A stretch of 38,099 nt of DNA from an uncultured Eubacteriales bacterium (GCA_949282945.1 CASDQQ010000150.1:1-38099); one strand, 5' to 3'; counted from the stretch's first letter, positions 1 through 14,061 are shown. The notes: generated by a model from the letters alone, not told the origin. Numbers and translations: made by a program.

Positions 1-404
1 AACTCTTCACTAACAATTTCAATAGCTTGACTGATATTGCGTCCACTTTTAAAAGCATTATTCATAATAATAATTGCCGTTAATAAATCATTTTCTAAAG
101 CTCTTCTATATGTTTTATATTTAATAAAATAAACAGCATCGGGAATAAAGAACCCAACAAGTAGTGGGACACCAACTTCATAAAGAGGCATAAACTGCAT
201 TTGAATAACATTAGATACAAAAGCCACAATTACTAATAATAAAGCAGTTAACACTTTTAACGACAAAATTTCTAAACCATTTTTATGATTCTCTGAAACT
301 ACCACATATTTTTCTAACCTTTTAGCATAACGCGTGGCAAACACAGATTTTTTTAAAACATTTGCGATTTTATGATTAAGTTTTATATATTTTGAAACAA
401 AGAA
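1..404 (-). CDS. Type II secretion F-domain (TadB/TadC-like) membrane protein, fragment joined in frame to rpoC
   Basis: The last 134 visible codons of the open frame that begins as rpoC do not resemble RpoC. After a basic helical stretch ([17 protein letters not shown]) there is a hydrophobic segment ([20 protein letters not shown]), a second one ([18 protein letters not shown]), then [20 protein letters not shown] followed by [13 protein letters not shown]. That last part matches the start of a T2SSF domain, where the ALxxxLxxxxxxxxxGxSxxxAxE pattern is typical of TadB/TadC inner-membrane platform proteins of Tad pili. The gene is cut at both ends: by the window edge at its C-terminal side and by the rpoC junction at its N-terminal side. 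By hand count the GC is about 28 percent over bases 1-400, clearly lower than the adjoining rpoC. The family call is fairly sure; that it belongs to this genome at this place is doubtful. Confidence 0.6.
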
Positions 405-2408
405 GTCAACCTTCTTTTCCGCTTCCTGCATCATCTGCTTTTTAGCTTCCGGCACTTTAACGTCAGCAACGGATACTGTTATAGCTCCTTTAGTGGAATA
501 TTTATATCCCAGAGCTTTTATACGGTCAAGGACGACAGAAGACTCGGTAGTTCCATGCTTCTTGATACATTTATCTATAATTACTCCCAATTCCTTTTTT
601 CCCACGAGGAAATTTATCTCATACAAAAATTCATTTCCCGGTATTGTCCTGTCTATGAACCCTATATCCTGGGGGATAGCTTCATTAAAAATTATCCTTC
701 CTATAGTAGTCTCTATTATTCCGGATTTCTTAACTCCGTCTACCTCAACGGTCCTTCTCAGCTTGATCTTGGAGTGAAGATCTATATATTTATAGTCATA
801 GGCCATCAAGGCTTCTTCTACTGATACAAATACCTTTCCTTCTGGAGAAGAGTCTTTATCTACAAGCGTAAGATAATAACTTCCCAAGATCATGTCCTGA
901 GTGGGCACGCATATAGGCTTACCGTCTTTAGGCGCTAAAAGGTTGTTCGCGGAAAGCATTAAAAATCTTGCTTCCGCCTGCGCTTCCGCGGAAAGCGGAA
1001 CGTGAACAGCCATCTGATCTCCGTCGAAGTCCGCGTTATATGCCGTACAAACCAACGGATGGAGTTTTATGGCCCTGCCTTCAACCAAAACAGGTTCAAA
1101 AGCCTGTATTCCTAATCTGTGCAGAGTAGGCGCTCTGTTTAAAAGCACCGGATGTTCTTTGATTATGTCCTCAAGTACATCCCATACTTCATCGCTTACT
1201 CTCTCCACCTTTTTTCTTGCGCTCTTTATATTAAGAGCCATACCGTCTTCAACAAGCTTCTTCATAACAAACGGCTTGAACAGTTCAAGAGCCATTTCTT
1301 TGGGAAGTCCGCACTGATACATTTTAAGCTCCGGACCTACTACTATAACCGAACGTCCAGAGTAGTCCACACGTTTTCCCAGAAGATTCTGACGGAAACG
1401 TCCCTGCTTACCTCTTAACATATCGGAAAGAGACTTGAGCGGCCTGTTTCCAGGTCCTGTAACGGGTCTTCCTCTTCTGCCGTTATCCATGAGGGCGTCT
1501 ACTGCCTCCTGGAGCATTCTCTTTTCGTTACGAACTATAATATCCGGCGCCTCAAGCTCTAATAAACGCTTAAGTCTGTTATTTCTGTTTATAACTCTTC
1601 TGTACAGATCGTTAAGATCAGATGTGGCAAATCTGCCTCCGTCTAGCTGTACCATAGGTCTTATATCCGGTGGAATAACTGGTATCACAGTCATTATCAT
1701 CCACTCCGGCTTGTTATCTGAAGCTCTGAAGGCTTCAACCACTTCAAGGCGCTTAACGAGCTTGAGTTTCTTCTGATTTATAGTCTGTCCGCCTTTTTCC
1801 TTTTCCATCTCGGAATACTTGTTGATTTCTCCGCGGAGCTCTTCGGAAAGTTTTTCGATATCTATTTCTTTGAGAAGTATCTGTATAGCCTCCGCTCCCA
1901 TTTTTGCCACAAAGGAGTTTGCCCCGTACATTTCGAGGGCGTCACGGTATTCTTTTTCGGAAAGTATTTGATTTTTTGTAAGCATTGTATTTTTAGGGTC
2001 TATTACAATGTAGGCGGCAAAATACAATACTTTCTCAAGAGATCTTGGAGCTATGTCCAGAAGCAATCCCATCCTGCTCGGTATACCTTTAAAATACCAA
2101 ATATGAGATACCGGAGCGGCAAGCTCTATGTGTCCCATTCTCTGCCTTCTGACTTTGGAACTGGTGACCTCAACCCCGCATTTATCACAAACTATACCCT
2201 TATACCTATTCTTCTTATATTTACCGCAGTGGCACTCTCCGTCCTTCATAGGACCAAATATCCTTTCGCAGAAAAGCCCGTCCCTTTCCGGTTTAAGAGT
2301 TCTATAGTTAATGGTTTCCGGCTTTTTCACCTCTCCCCTTGACCACTCAAGGATCTTTTCCGGTGAAGCCAACCCTATCTGAATTGAATCAAAGCTGTAA
2401 TCTACCAT
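405..2408 (-). CDS. rpoC: RNA polymerase beta' subunit RpoC, N-terminal 668 residues only
   Basis: This is the N-terminal half of the largest RNA polymerase subunit. ATG at 2408 follows AGGAG, and the frame opens with [20 protein letters not shown]. The N-terminal zinc finger ([20 protein letters not shown], about residues 70-90), the clamp and lid region ([20 protein letters not shown]) and the catalytic Mg-binding loop [12 protein letters not shown] (about residues 455-465) are all intact. Recognisable RpoC ends at [16 protein letters not shown] (Asp668). The bridge helix, trigger loop and C-terminal clamp are missing, and the frame continues into an unrelated membrane protein. A normal RpoC has about 1,180 residues, so this version could not form an active polymerase. 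The gene follows rpoB after 16 bases, as in the usual rpoBC operon. The break is most likely an assembly join. Confidence 0.95.
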
Positions 2409-2424
2409 TCGATCATCTCCTTTA

Positions 2425-6177
<3,753 letters not shown>

Positions 6178-6337
6178 TCGCAATCACCTCATAAAAAATA
6201 TTTTTTAATAAAACAATTGTCGGACAAATAACTCGCCTGTTAAGCCATGAATAGTATGATCCTCGGCCATATTCAGAAAATTATTCAACCATTTTAGTAT
6301 CAGAGGCGCATACCGCCATCTTACGATACAGATTATT

Positions 6338-6366
6338 ATTGTAACACGGCTTTTTGAGAGCGTCAA
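6338..6366 (-). promoter_or_regulatory. Sigma-A promoter of rpoB-rpoC
   Basis: On the minus strand TTGACG (6361-6366) and TACAAT (6338-6343) are separated by exactly 17 bases, close to the sigma-A consensus. Transcription would start near 6331 and give a leader of about 150 bases before rpoB. I saw no autoregulatory fold in that leader. The 76-codon frame at 6205-6435 runs through this promoter and is not believed to be a gene. Confidence 0.8.
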
Positions 6367-6378
6367 CAAAATTTTTAA

Positions 6379-6419
6379 AAAAACATCTGACAGACTAATC
6401 TTATCTGTCAGATGTTTTT
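6379..6419 (-). terminator. Rho-independent terminator after the CotH lipoprotein gene
   Basis: A perfect 16-bp inverted repeat (6379-6394 and 6404-6419, 9-base loop) with core ACATCTGACAGA is flanked by A and T runs. It lies 29 bases beyond the stop of the gene at 6448 and just before the rpoB promoter, so it insulates the two units. Confidence 0.85.
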
Positions 6420-6447
6420 CAATTCTATAATACATTTAAATTACTTT

Positions 6448-9420
6448 TTATCCATTAGGAAACAGTTCCGCCATTCTAGCATCAGACAGTCCGAAATATG
6501 CCTTCATCTCTTTCATAGCCTGCGCTCTCCTCCTGTTTATAATGCTTTTGAGACCCGCTACCTCCGACTGCCATCTACTGTAGCTTTCAGGCTTTCCCCA
6601 TTTCTGGCAGTGCATATCCATTTCTCCGTCTATCTGAGCCACCATGCTGTCCAGAATACTATTCATCCTTTCGGGCATAAAGGTATTATTTAAATGATAC
6701 GCGTATCTTTCTATAAACTTATTCTTAAATTCTGAATTTTTCAAAAGAGCGCACTGCAGCGTGGTTTCAAACGCGTTTCCAGAGCCGTGCCCTCCCGGAT
6801 TAAACAGATTTTTGATAGAATTTGTCTGTCCGGTTACGCTGTCGCTTCTAAGCGTCATATCCATATCAAAAAGTACCCACTGCCATTTTGCGCCTTCCTT
6901 TCTCTCTCTGTAAAACTTCACATTTCCGGTATCTCCGTTGCAAAAATATATCTCCGCTATAAGGTAGTCTATATAATTATCGATATCCACCCAGTTTTCA
7001 ACCACCTCATAATACTCCGACTTGCTCAGATCATGGCTCTTCACATAGCTCATAAGTTCTCCGTAATTGTCATAGGTACCGGAAAGCACATTTCTATTTC
7101 CCTTTATAATATCTACATTGTCAGGGTCTATGCCATAGTGGCTTTCAAGATAACTTTCATTTATCTTCTCTCTCATCTCATAAAAGCCCCAGTATTCCCC
7201 GTTAATGTAAAGCACTACCGGCTGCCAGTCCATAAGCGCCAGAGTGGTCTGTCCCTTCATCACCTGCGCCGCAAAAGAATCCCTTATTCTGGCAAATTTC
7301 TGATCCTGTCCTCCCGCCCTCAAAATAACGTTGCTCATAGTGGTTATGCTGTTATCTTTGAAAAACGGATAGGTTATACTTCCGAGACCGTAGTCTCCTC
7401 GCATGTGGATTGAAATGGACTTTTGATCATATGCTCTGGAGTACTGTCCGAAAATCTTCGCTCCGGCTATAAATTCCACCTGTTTTTCTCCGTTTTCATC
7501 ATAATATTCAAAAGTCACCTTACGCTCCCAGTCCTTCCAGAAGTTAGCTCCGGTGTACGGAAAGGGATCTTTATATCCGGGGCCATTGGCAAGTATTCCG
7601 TTATTATATCCGAAAAGGTCGTCGGGATCTCCTGATATACATACTACAGGTATGCTGTGAGTCTTTCCCACGATAAAACTGGAAACCACCGTATCGCTTG
7701 GCAGATACCCCTGCTCGATAGCCTTGACCTTTATAGTGGTATTTTCAGTAAGCGTAATTCCTCCGGTATACTTTTGGGAATTTATATTAGGTTCAGATCC
7801 GTCGGTAGTATAATAAAGTTCAGCGTTTTGAGGAGCGCTTACCGTTATGACGGTACCGGAATTGACATACCCTCCCTCAGAAGATATCTCCGGCTTAGCC
7901 GTATATGAAGCATATTTTTCCGATGAATTGGCCGCCCCCGGCGTTTCCTCCATAAAAAAATAACGCACCGCTTCTTCAGTACCGGCGCGCCCGCTTGTAT
8001 ATCCGTCAGACAGCCGCCCCGTCTCAAACGCGTCTATAATATAGCCTTCGGGGTCTGTAAGATATACAGTATCCCCTTTGGCCGAAAGCTTAAAATCAGT
8101 GTGGAGCCTGGAGGCAAAATTCGACGGCACATTCTCTCCCGTGGCGTAGATCACAAGATATTCTCCCGCCGCAATGGTCCTGTCTCCAAATGTATAGTTA
8201 TATTTATCCAGAGCGTCCTTGCTTAATCCGTATCCTTTAAGATTGACGCTCTCTCCTGTTCCATTATATATTTCTATCCAGTCCGACTGCTGCTTGTCAT
8301 TATACGGCAGGGAAACACTGGAAACCTCGCTTACCCAAAGTCCCTTTGCCTTAAGAGAAACCGCCGTTCCAAGATCATCATACCCCTGCGTGGTATTGGC
8401 TTTCCCGGGCGTAGGCTTAGCGTAGTATACCCATTTGTTCCTGTCCTCCGCGCTCCTTCCGTAAGAAACATTTTCCGGAAGCGAATATACTGCCGCCGAG
8501 TCTACTGCGGCTCCGGACCCTGTAGAAAGTATAAGTATCTTGTCATTCTGTCCAAGCTTAAAGTTCGCGTGCAGTTCCCCGCTTTCAGTTACCTTGTTTT
8601 TCCCTGAAAGCCATACTGTCAAATATCCTCCCGCTTCTATCGTCACATTGGGGAACGTCCACTTCTGCAGATTGCCATCTTCCGTGCTCAGGCCGTACCC
8701 CGCAAGGCTTATCGCCGTATCTGTAGTATTATAAAGCTCCACCCAGTCGCTGTAATCTCCGTCGCTGTCATAACAAATATACGAGTTCCTGGACATATAC
8801 TCGTTGATCACTATCTCTCCGCTTCCCGCTTCTCCGGTATTTTCTCCTCCCTGCTCCGCTTCCGCTCTCTTTCCTCCGTTCCTGGCTCCGGGCGTGGCAC
8901 TTATCATTATTCCATATTCTCCGTCGTTTTCTCCTCCGTCCTGTACTCTTCCGTAGGAAACGTCCTGCGCAAGCTCCGGAACGCTTACCGAGTCTATCGA
9001 GGATATGCTTCCAGTCGATAAAACTACATTCTCGCCTTTAGAAGAAAGCTTGAAATTCGTATGACATGTATATCCGTCGTCCTCCACCTTGTCTTTTCCT
9101 GATGCAAATACTATCAGATACTCTCCCGCCTTTATTTTTATTCCCTGTGGAAACTGCCACTTCGCCGCGTCATAAAGGCTGTCTGAAAGATAGTATCCTC
9201 CTATATCTATATCCTTGTCGGAACAGTTATATATCTCTATCCAGTCGCTGCTGTCTCCGTCTCCGTCAGTCAGCGTCGTCTTATTGCTCGTTACCACCTC
9301 ATTGATAACCAGGGTCTTATCCCCGCTTCCAAACAGAGAACCGCAGCCCGACATCAATCCGGCTAACATAAAAATAGTTAAGATTATGGATATTACCCTT
9401 TTTGCTTTTGTAAATTTCAT
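6448..9420 (-). CDS. Secreted lipoprotein with three lamin-tail domains, a chitobiase-like domain and a CotH kinase domain
   Basis: A 990-residue surface protein. The N-terminus has basic residues, a hydrophobic core and a lipobox ending LMSGC, so Cys26 is the likely lipidated residue. Three lamin-tail repeats follow (about 35-185, 200-345 and 360-500), each with the signature SDWIEIYN or SDWVELYN and then GYxLS. Next is a chitobiase C-terminal-like module (about 515-585, YYTTDGSEPN). The C-terminal part (about 590-900) is a CotH domain with YINGEYWGFYEMREKINESY and WVLFDMDMTLRSD. CotH proteins are atypical protein kinases known from spore coats; secreted versions with lamin-tail domains are common in Clostridia and probably act on or bind surface partners. 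ATG at 9420 is preceded by GAGGAGG. It has its own terminator (6379-6419). A possible -10 TATACT lies at 9449-9454, but no convincing -35 was found. The substrate is unknown. Confidence 0.88.
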   Translation of the reverse strand: MKFTKAKRVISIILTIFMLAGLMSGCGSLFGSGDKTLVINEVVTSNKTTLTDGDGDSSDWIEIYNCSDKDIDIGGYYLSDSLYDAAKWQFPQGIKIKAGEYLIVFASGKDKVEDDGYTCHTNFKLSSKGENVVLSTGSISSIDSVSVPELAQDVSYGRVQDGGENDGEYGIMISATPGARNGGKRAEAEQGGENTGEAGSGEIVINEYMSRNSYICYDSDGDYSDWVELYNTTDTAISLAGYGLSTEDGNLQKWTFPNVTIEAGGYLTVWLSGKNKVTESGELHANFKLGQNDKILILSTGSGAAVDSAAVYSLPENVSYGRSAEDRNKWVYYAKPTPGKANTTQGYDDLGTAVSLKAKGLWVSEVSSVSLPYNDKQQSDWIEIYNGTGESVNLKGYGLSKDALDKYNYTFGDRTIAAGEYLVIYATGENVPSNFASRLHTDFKLSAKGDTVYLTDPEGYIIDAFETGRLSDGYTSGRAGTEEAVRYFFMEETPGAANSSEKYASYTAKPEISSEGGYVNSGTVITVSAPQNAELYYTTDGSEPNINSQKYTGGITLTENTTIKVKAIEQGYLPSDTVVSSFIVGKTHSIPVVCISGDPDDLFGYNNGILANGPGYKDPFPYTGANFWKDWERKVTFEYYDENGEKQVEFIAGAKIFGQYSRAYDQKSISIHMRGDYGLGSITYPFFKDNSITTMSNVILRAGGQDQKFARIRDSFAAQVMKGQTTLALMDWQPVVLYINGEYWGFYEMREKINESYLESHYGIDPDNVDIIKGNRNVLSGTYDNYGELMSYVKSHDLSKSEYYEVVENWVDIDNYIDYLIAEIYFCNGDTGNVKFYRERKEGAKWQWVLFDMDMTLRSDSVTGQTNSIKNLFNPGGHGSGNAFETTLQCALLKNSEFKNKFIERYAYHLNNTFMPERMNSILDSMVAQIDGEMDMHCQKWGKPESYSRWQSEVAGLKSIINRRRAQAMKEMKAYFGLSDARMAELFPNG

Positions 9421-9515
9421 AAATAAATCCTCCTCAGTCTATTTACAGAGTATACTTTTGGAGTCTGAAAAACAACCCGCTTGCAATGATTTTACAAATT
9501 GTTGACAATCTGCCA

Positions 9516-10430
9516 TCATATTTTTTGCAGATCGTAGGGGGTTTCCTGGTATACATAATAGTTCAGCCAGTTCACGTAAAGTAGATTTGCATGACCCCTC
9601 CATTTTACGATCGGAGGCTTAGACGGATCATCATCCTTAAAATAGTTTTTAGGTATATCTATATCAAGGCCCTTTTCCTTATCTCTGAAATATTCTTTTG
9701 CAAGTGTATCGCCGTCATACTCGGAATGCCCTGTCACAAATATCTGGCGCCCGTCCTTTGAGGCAACTATGTATATCCCGGCTTCTTCAGATTCCGAAAG
9801 AATTTCAAGCTCATCGCACCTTAATATATCCTCCTTTTTAGTGGCAGTATACCTGGAATGAGGTACATAAAAAATATCGTCAAAGCCTCTCATCAGTTTA
9901 ACATTGTTTTTCGATTTAGTATGCGGGAAAACACCAAATACTTTTTTGTCCAACCTGTACTTTGGTATCCCGTAATGGTAATAAAGCGCGGCCTGGGCTC
10001 CCCAACATATATGATAAGTAGAAAAAACATTTTTCCTGCTCCATCTCATTATGGCGGTCAGTTCTTTCCAATAATCCACATCTTCGAACTTCATGTGTTC
10101 CACCGGAGCTCCGGTTATTATAAGTCCGTCAAACTTTTCGCTGCATACTTCGTCAAAGGTTTTATAAAAAGTTTTTATATGGCTTATAGGCGTATTTTTT
10201 GAAATATAGGATTTGGGATGTAAAAGGGTGACCTCCACCTGCAGGGGAGAATTTCCTATAAGTCTCAAAAGCTGTGTTTCCGTTTCTATCTTGAGGGGCA
10301 TAAGATTTAATATAGCAATGCGAAGAGGCCTTATATCCTGATATAAGGCCTTCAATTCATCCATTACAAAAATATTTTCACTGTTTAATATTTCAGCAGC
10401 CGGTAAGTCGGCAGGTATTTTTATAGGCAT
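9516..10430 (-). CDS. metAA: Homoserine O-acetyltransferase (MetA family)
   Basis: A 304-residue enzyme of the MetA family, which activates the hydroxyl of homoserine for methionine synthesis. With ATG at 10430, preceded by GGAGATG, the numbering matches the family exactly: nucleophile Cys142 in ICWGAQAA, and His235 with Glu237 in GHSEYDGD. Residue 111 is Glu ([10 protein letters not shown]). In this family Glu111 favours acetyl-CoA and Gly111 favours succinyl-CoA, so I call it an acetyltransferase. An upstream extension to 10475 would overlap the kinase gene and lacks a better ribosome site. The start lies 16 bases after the tyrosine kinase stop, so it is probably co-transcribed with secG-rnr-kinase. 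No SAM riboswitch is visible in front of it. Confidence 0.95.
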   Translation of the reverse strand: MPIKIPADLPAAEILNSENIFVMDELKALYQDIRPLRIAILNLMPLKIETETQLLRLIGNSPLQVEVTLLHPKSYISKNTPISHIKTFYKTFDEVCSEKFDGLIITGAPVEHMKFEDVDYWKELTAIMRWSRKNVFSTYHICWGAQAALYYHYGIPKYRLDKKVFGVFPHTKSKNNVKLMRGFDDIFYVPHSRYTATKKEDILRCDELEILSESEEAGIYIVASKDGRQIFVTGHSEYDGDTLAKEYFRDKEKGLDIDIPKNYFKDDDPSKPPIVKWRGHANLLYVNWLNYYVYQETPYDLQKI

Positions 10431-10446
10431 AAAACATCTCCATAAT

Positions 10447-11844
10447 TTATTTGCTGTTATTCGATCCTTTCCCATAATAACTACTGTAGCTATAGTTATA
10501 ATAGGATTCTCCTCTCTGGGTCCTTTCTACCCGGGTCATGACGAAGCCCAACATATTAGCGTTGACCTTTTCAAGGCTGTCCACTCCTCTTGCCACTTCA
10601 TTATAGGTAGGCTTTCCGGAAGCTACAAAATATATACTTCCGTCGCTGTATCTGGAGAGTATCGCTGCGTCGGTAAACATTCCCGCAGGAGGTGTATCTA
10701 TTATAATTACTTCGTATTCTCCCTTAAGATAATTTATAAGCCTGGTCATAGCGTTTGTTCCCAACAGCTCCGGTGGGTTAGGAGGCCTTATTCCCGCCGG
10801 CATTACATCCAGATTTTCCATAACGTCAGGAACAATTGAAGAGGGGATTTCCATGTCTGCCACTAAAACAGAGGTAAGTCCCTTTACAGTATTTATTTTA
10901 AAATGTTTATGCACTCTTGGTCTTCTTAAATCTGCGTCCACGATAAGAGTACGGCGTCCGTCTTTTGCAAAAGCTTTAGCCAGATTTACGGCTCCGGTGG
11001 TCTTTCCCTCTCCCGGCACAGAGCTTGTAATCGTAAGACAAATACATTCTTTATCTATTCCTGAAAACAGGATGTTAGTCCTTATAGACTTAAAGGCTTC
11101 CAAAAATTGTTCTCCTCCGGTAAGAGTTTCTTCATCCAAATCTCTCTCTTTATTCTTACCGGACTTTTTATCGTAAATATCAGGAACCGCCCCCAGTATA
11201 GTGTACTGAGTGTATATATTTTTCAGATCATCCGTGTATCTTACTTTATTATCGATCATATCTATGGCTATAGCTATTATTATGCCTAATACAAAGCCTA
11301 CTAAAAGGCCTATAACCATATTGAGCTTTTTATTGGGAGACACTGGAGCGTCGGCAGCTACGGCTTCTTCTATTATATTAACATTTTCAAGCTTCATTAT
11401 CTTAGCCGCTTCCTCGGCAAAAACCTTTGAAAGTTCGTTTGCGTATATCGCAGCATATTGCGGGTTCTCGTTAGTCGCGGTTATATATATAAATCTTGTA
11501 TTGCTTACTGCAGTTACTGTTATTTCTGATTCCACATCCGCTGAACTGTAACCCTCCGCTTCAAGTGCGGTCAGCGTCCGAGATATTATAGGTGCTGAGT
11601 TTACAAGTTCTTTATAGTCGTTCACCAGATAATTGTTGGTCATAATATCCTGATACGTATTGGTGCTGCTGTCCGAGGGATTCTGGTATATAAAAATCTT
11701 TACCTGTGATGAATACATGGGAGTAACCAATACAAAACTATATAATCCGGCTATAATTATACCTAAAAGACAAAGTGCCACAATCATTTTCCAACGCTTT
11801 TTCAGCGAATATAAAATCGTAAATAAATCCATGCTCTTTTCCAT
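10447..11844 (-). CDS. Wzz-type chain-length regulator fused to a BY-type tyrosine kinase
   Basis: A 465-residue membrane protein for control of capsule or exopolysaccharide polymerisation. Two transmembrane segments (about residues 20-40 and 180-200) bracket an extracytoplasmic Wzz domain. The cytoplasmic C-terminal half is a BY-kinase: Walker [11 protein letters not shown], Walker A' [10 protein letters not shown], Walker B VIIIDTPP. It ends in a tyrosine cluster ([15 protein letters not shown]), the expected autophosphorylation tail. In many Firmicutes the modulator and kinase are separate genes (CapA/CapB type); here they are fused. No glycosyltransferase, flippase or polymerase gene is nearby, so the target pathway lies elsewhere. 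AGGGAG seven bases before ATG at 11844 supports the start. The gene lies 35 bases after rnr and 16 bases before metAA. Confidence 0.92.
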   Translation of the reverse strand: MEKSMDLFTILYSLKKRWKMIVALCLLGIIIAGLYSFVLVTPMYSSQVKIFIYQNPSDSSTNTYQDIMTNNYLVNDYKELVNSAPIISRTLTALEAEGYSSADVESEITVTAVSNTRFIYITATNENPQYAAIYANELSKVFAEEAAKIMKLENVNIIEEAVAADAPVSPNKKLNMVIGLLVGFVLGIIIAIAIDMIDNKVRYTDDLKNIYTQYTILGAVPDIYDKKSGKNKERDLDEETLTGGEQFLEAFKSIRTNILFSGIDKECICLTITSSVPGEGKTTGAVNLAKAFAKDGRRTLIVDADLRRPRVHKHFKINTVKGLTSVLVADMEIPSSIVPDVMENLDVMPAGIRPPNPPELLGTNAMTRLINYLKGEYEVIIIDTPPAGMFTDAAILSRYSDGSIYFVASGKPTYNEVARGVDSLEKVNANMLGFVMTRVERTQRGESYYNYSYSSYYGKGSNNSK

Positions 11845-11879
11845 TTGCCATCTCCCTTTTCAATAAGACCAAAATCTAT

Positions 11880-14018
11880 TTAATCGTCGTTATTATATAT
11901 TATACCTATCGCAAATTCAATACTTCTTGTACCTGTATCAGCCCTTACGGCCCGGGCGGTCACACTATCTCCTATACGATACCTCTTATTAGTATGCTCT
12001 CCTATAAGCATATACTGTTTTTCATCATAAACATAGTAGTCGTCAAGAAGATTCTCCATAGGAACAAACCCCTCTATAAGATTTTCTGTTTCGACAAACA
12101 TTCCGAATCTTGCAACTCCCGATACTATACAGGGAAATTCCTCTCCTATATGATTTATCATATATTCTGCCATTTTGAGCTTCACACATTCTCTTTCCGC
12201 CGCCTCGGCCGCCCGTTCCCTCTCTGAGCAATGGTCCGCCGCTTCTCCTAAAATATTTTTATAATGCTCTACTTTATTTTTATCCATCTGCCCATAAATA
12301 CACTGGGAAATAATGCGATGTATGATCAGATCCGGATAACGTCTGATAGGAGATGTAAAATGGCAGTAATATGGAGCTCCAAGCCCATAATGTCCCTGAT
12401 TTTCGGGGGAGTACTTTGCTTTTTGCATTGCTCTGAGCATCAGCGTGCTTATAACTCTCTCCTCCGGCTTTCCCTTAACTCTTTCCAAAAGCCTTTGAAG
12501 TTCAGCCGAATGTACATTTTTTCCTCCCTTAACTTTATATCCCATCACCTTAAGAAACTCCAAAAAGTTATTTAGCTTCTCCTCGTCCGGATTTTCATGT
12601 ATCCTGTATACAAAAGGAACCTCCATCCAGAAAAAATGCTCGGCCACGGTTTCATTGCATATGAGCATCATCTCTTCTATTAATATATTGGCTATAGTTA
12701 TCTCTCTTTTTATTATATCCGTGGGATTGTCCTTTTCATCAAGGATAACTTTTGGCTCGGGAATGTCAAAATCTATAGCTCCCCTTTCAAACCTTCTTTT
12801 TCTTAATAGCAAAGCAAGCTCTTTCATTTTAAAAAGAGTCGAAACCAGTTCTTTATATCTTTCTTTAAGCTCAAGATCGTCCTTTTCAAGTATTTTATAT
12901 ACGTTATTATACGTCATCTGCTCCCTTGAGCGTATAACGCTTTTAAAAATGTCGTGAGACACTACGTTTCCCCTTGTGTCTATCTCCATTGATACTGAAA
13001 GGGCCAGCCTGTCTGTCCTGGGATTCAGGCTGCAAATACCGTTGGAAAGCTTTTTGGGGAGCATAGGCTCTACTCTGTCAGGAGGATATACGCTCGTTCC
13101 TTTTTCATAGGCGCACGTATCAAGATGGCTCCCGCTTTTTATATAGTGAGACACATCGGCGATATGCACCCCTAAAAGGTAGTTTCCTCCGCCGGTAATC
13201 TCTAAAGATATCGCGTCGTCAATATCCTTGGTATCGTCACCGTCTATAGTGAATATCAGCTTTTCCCTCAGGTCGGTCCGTCCCTCCAGGTCTTTTTCTC
13301 TAACCATGTCGGGTATTTTTTCCGCCTCCTTCAGCGCTTCCGGAGTAAATCCTTCTTTAAATCCCTGTTCTCTTAAAACGGAAAGTATATTAAGCCCCTT
13401 ATCCCCCTTATGTCCTAATATTTCCACTACGCGCCCTTCCGGACTTTTACTTTTTTTTGAATCTGTAAGTTCTACTACCACCTTGTCTCCGCTTACAGCA
13501 TTCAGGATGTTTTCCTGTCTGATAAAAATATCCTTATCTTTTTTATTTATAGGTTCGGCTATCCCGAATCCTCTTTTTTGAAAAAATGTACATACTGTTT
13601 TTTCAGTGTTCCTTCTTATTATTTTAACTATTTCACCTTCCCGGCGCTCTCCAAACCTCTCTTTTGAGATTATCCGCGCGGCTACAAGATCCCTGTCCAT
13701 AGCCTTTCCTGTCTTTGACCGATTTATAAAAATATCCTTTTCCCCGGCCTTAACGGGCGTTACAAATCCGAAGCCTTTTATGTTTTTTCTGAATATTCCC
13801 ACATGAAGTCCTAACATTTCAGGAGGGACGCATTTTCCTTTTTCTGAAAAAAATATTTCTCCGCGGTTTTCCAATTCGCTCAGCGCCTCGTCCAGGTTTT
13901 CGGTATCCTCCTCCGAAAGCTTAAGAACTGCCGCAAACCCCGCGGGAAACATTGGTTTATACAAATAGTCATTTATTATAGTCCGTATATCTTCTATTAT
14001 ATCTTTCTTTTCTCTCAT
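11880..14018 (-). CDS. rnr: Ribonuclease R (3'-5' exoribonuclease)
   Basis: A 712-residue RNase R of the RNB family. It has an N-terminal winged-helix region, cold-shock-like domains (GLHVGIFRKNIKGFGFVTPV), the RNB catalytic domain with the metal-binding aspartates in TIDGDDTKDIDDAISLE, the motif GLGAPYYCHFTSPIRRYPDL, and a C-terminal S1 domain (FPCIVSGVARFGMFVETENL). It degrades structured RNA and takes part in trans-translation-linked mRNA decay. In Firmicutes the order secG-rnr-smpB-ssrA is usual. Here secG precedes it, but a tyrosine kinase and metAA follow in place of smpB. The ribosome site before ATG at 14018 is weak, with GGAG about 14 bases away. Confidence 0.97.
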   Translation of the reverse strand: MREKKDIIEDIRTIINDYLYKPMFPAGFAAVLKLSEEDTENLDEALSELENRGEIFFSEKGKCVPPEMLGLHVGIFRKNIKGFGFVTPVKAGEKDIFINRSKTGKAMDRDLVAARIISKERFGERREGEIVKIIRRNTEKTVCTFFQKRGFGIAEPINKKDKDIFIRQENILNAVSGDKVVVELTDSKKSKSPEGRVVEILGHKGDKGLNILSVLREQGFKEGFTPEALKEAEKIPDMVREKDLEGRTDLREKLIFTIDGDDTKDIDDAISLEITGGGNYLLGVHIADVSHYIKSGSHLDTCAYEKGTSVYPPDRVEPMLPKKLSNGICSLNPRTDRLALSVSMEIDTRGNVVSHDIFKSVIRSREQMTYNNVYKILEKDDLELKERYKELVSTLFKMKELALLLRKRRFERGAIDFDIPEPKVILDEKDNPTDIIKREITIANILIEEMMLICNETVAEHFFWMEVPFVYRIHENPDEEKLNNFLEFLKVMGYKVKGGKNVHSAELQRLLERVKGKPEERVISTLMLRAMQKAKYSPENQGHYGLGAPYYCHFTSPIRRYPDLIIHRIISQCIYGQMDKNKVEHYKNILGEAADHCSERERAAEAAERECVKLKMAEYMINHIGEEFPCIVSGVARFGMFVETENLIEGFVPMENLLDDYYVYDEKQYMLIGEHTNKRYRIGDSVTARAVRADTGTRSIEFAIGIIYNNDD

Positions 14019-14061
14019 ATTTTAAAAATAAAAACTCCGTATTTTTTTATATGGTATAAAA

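Noticed and set aside
6205-6435. 76-codon minus-strand frame before rpoB
   Set aside because: It runs through the CotH terminator and the rpoB promoter and has no ribosome binding site.
6787-7413. 208-codon open frame on the plus strand opposite the CotH lipoprotein gene
   Set aside because: It is antisense to a well-supported gene, has no ribosome site or family resemblance, and has shadow-like composition.
9491-9508. A second possible Rex site, TTGTCAACAATTTGTAAA on the minus strand
   Set aside because: It shares the first 13 bases with the rex operator, but the right half-site (TTRACAA) is missing, and it lies between metAA and the CotH gene with no clear redox link.
9516-10430. Homoserine O-succinyltransferase as the name of the MetA protein
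   Set aside because: Residue 111 is Glu, which in this family points to acetyl-CoA, so acetyltransferase is preferred.
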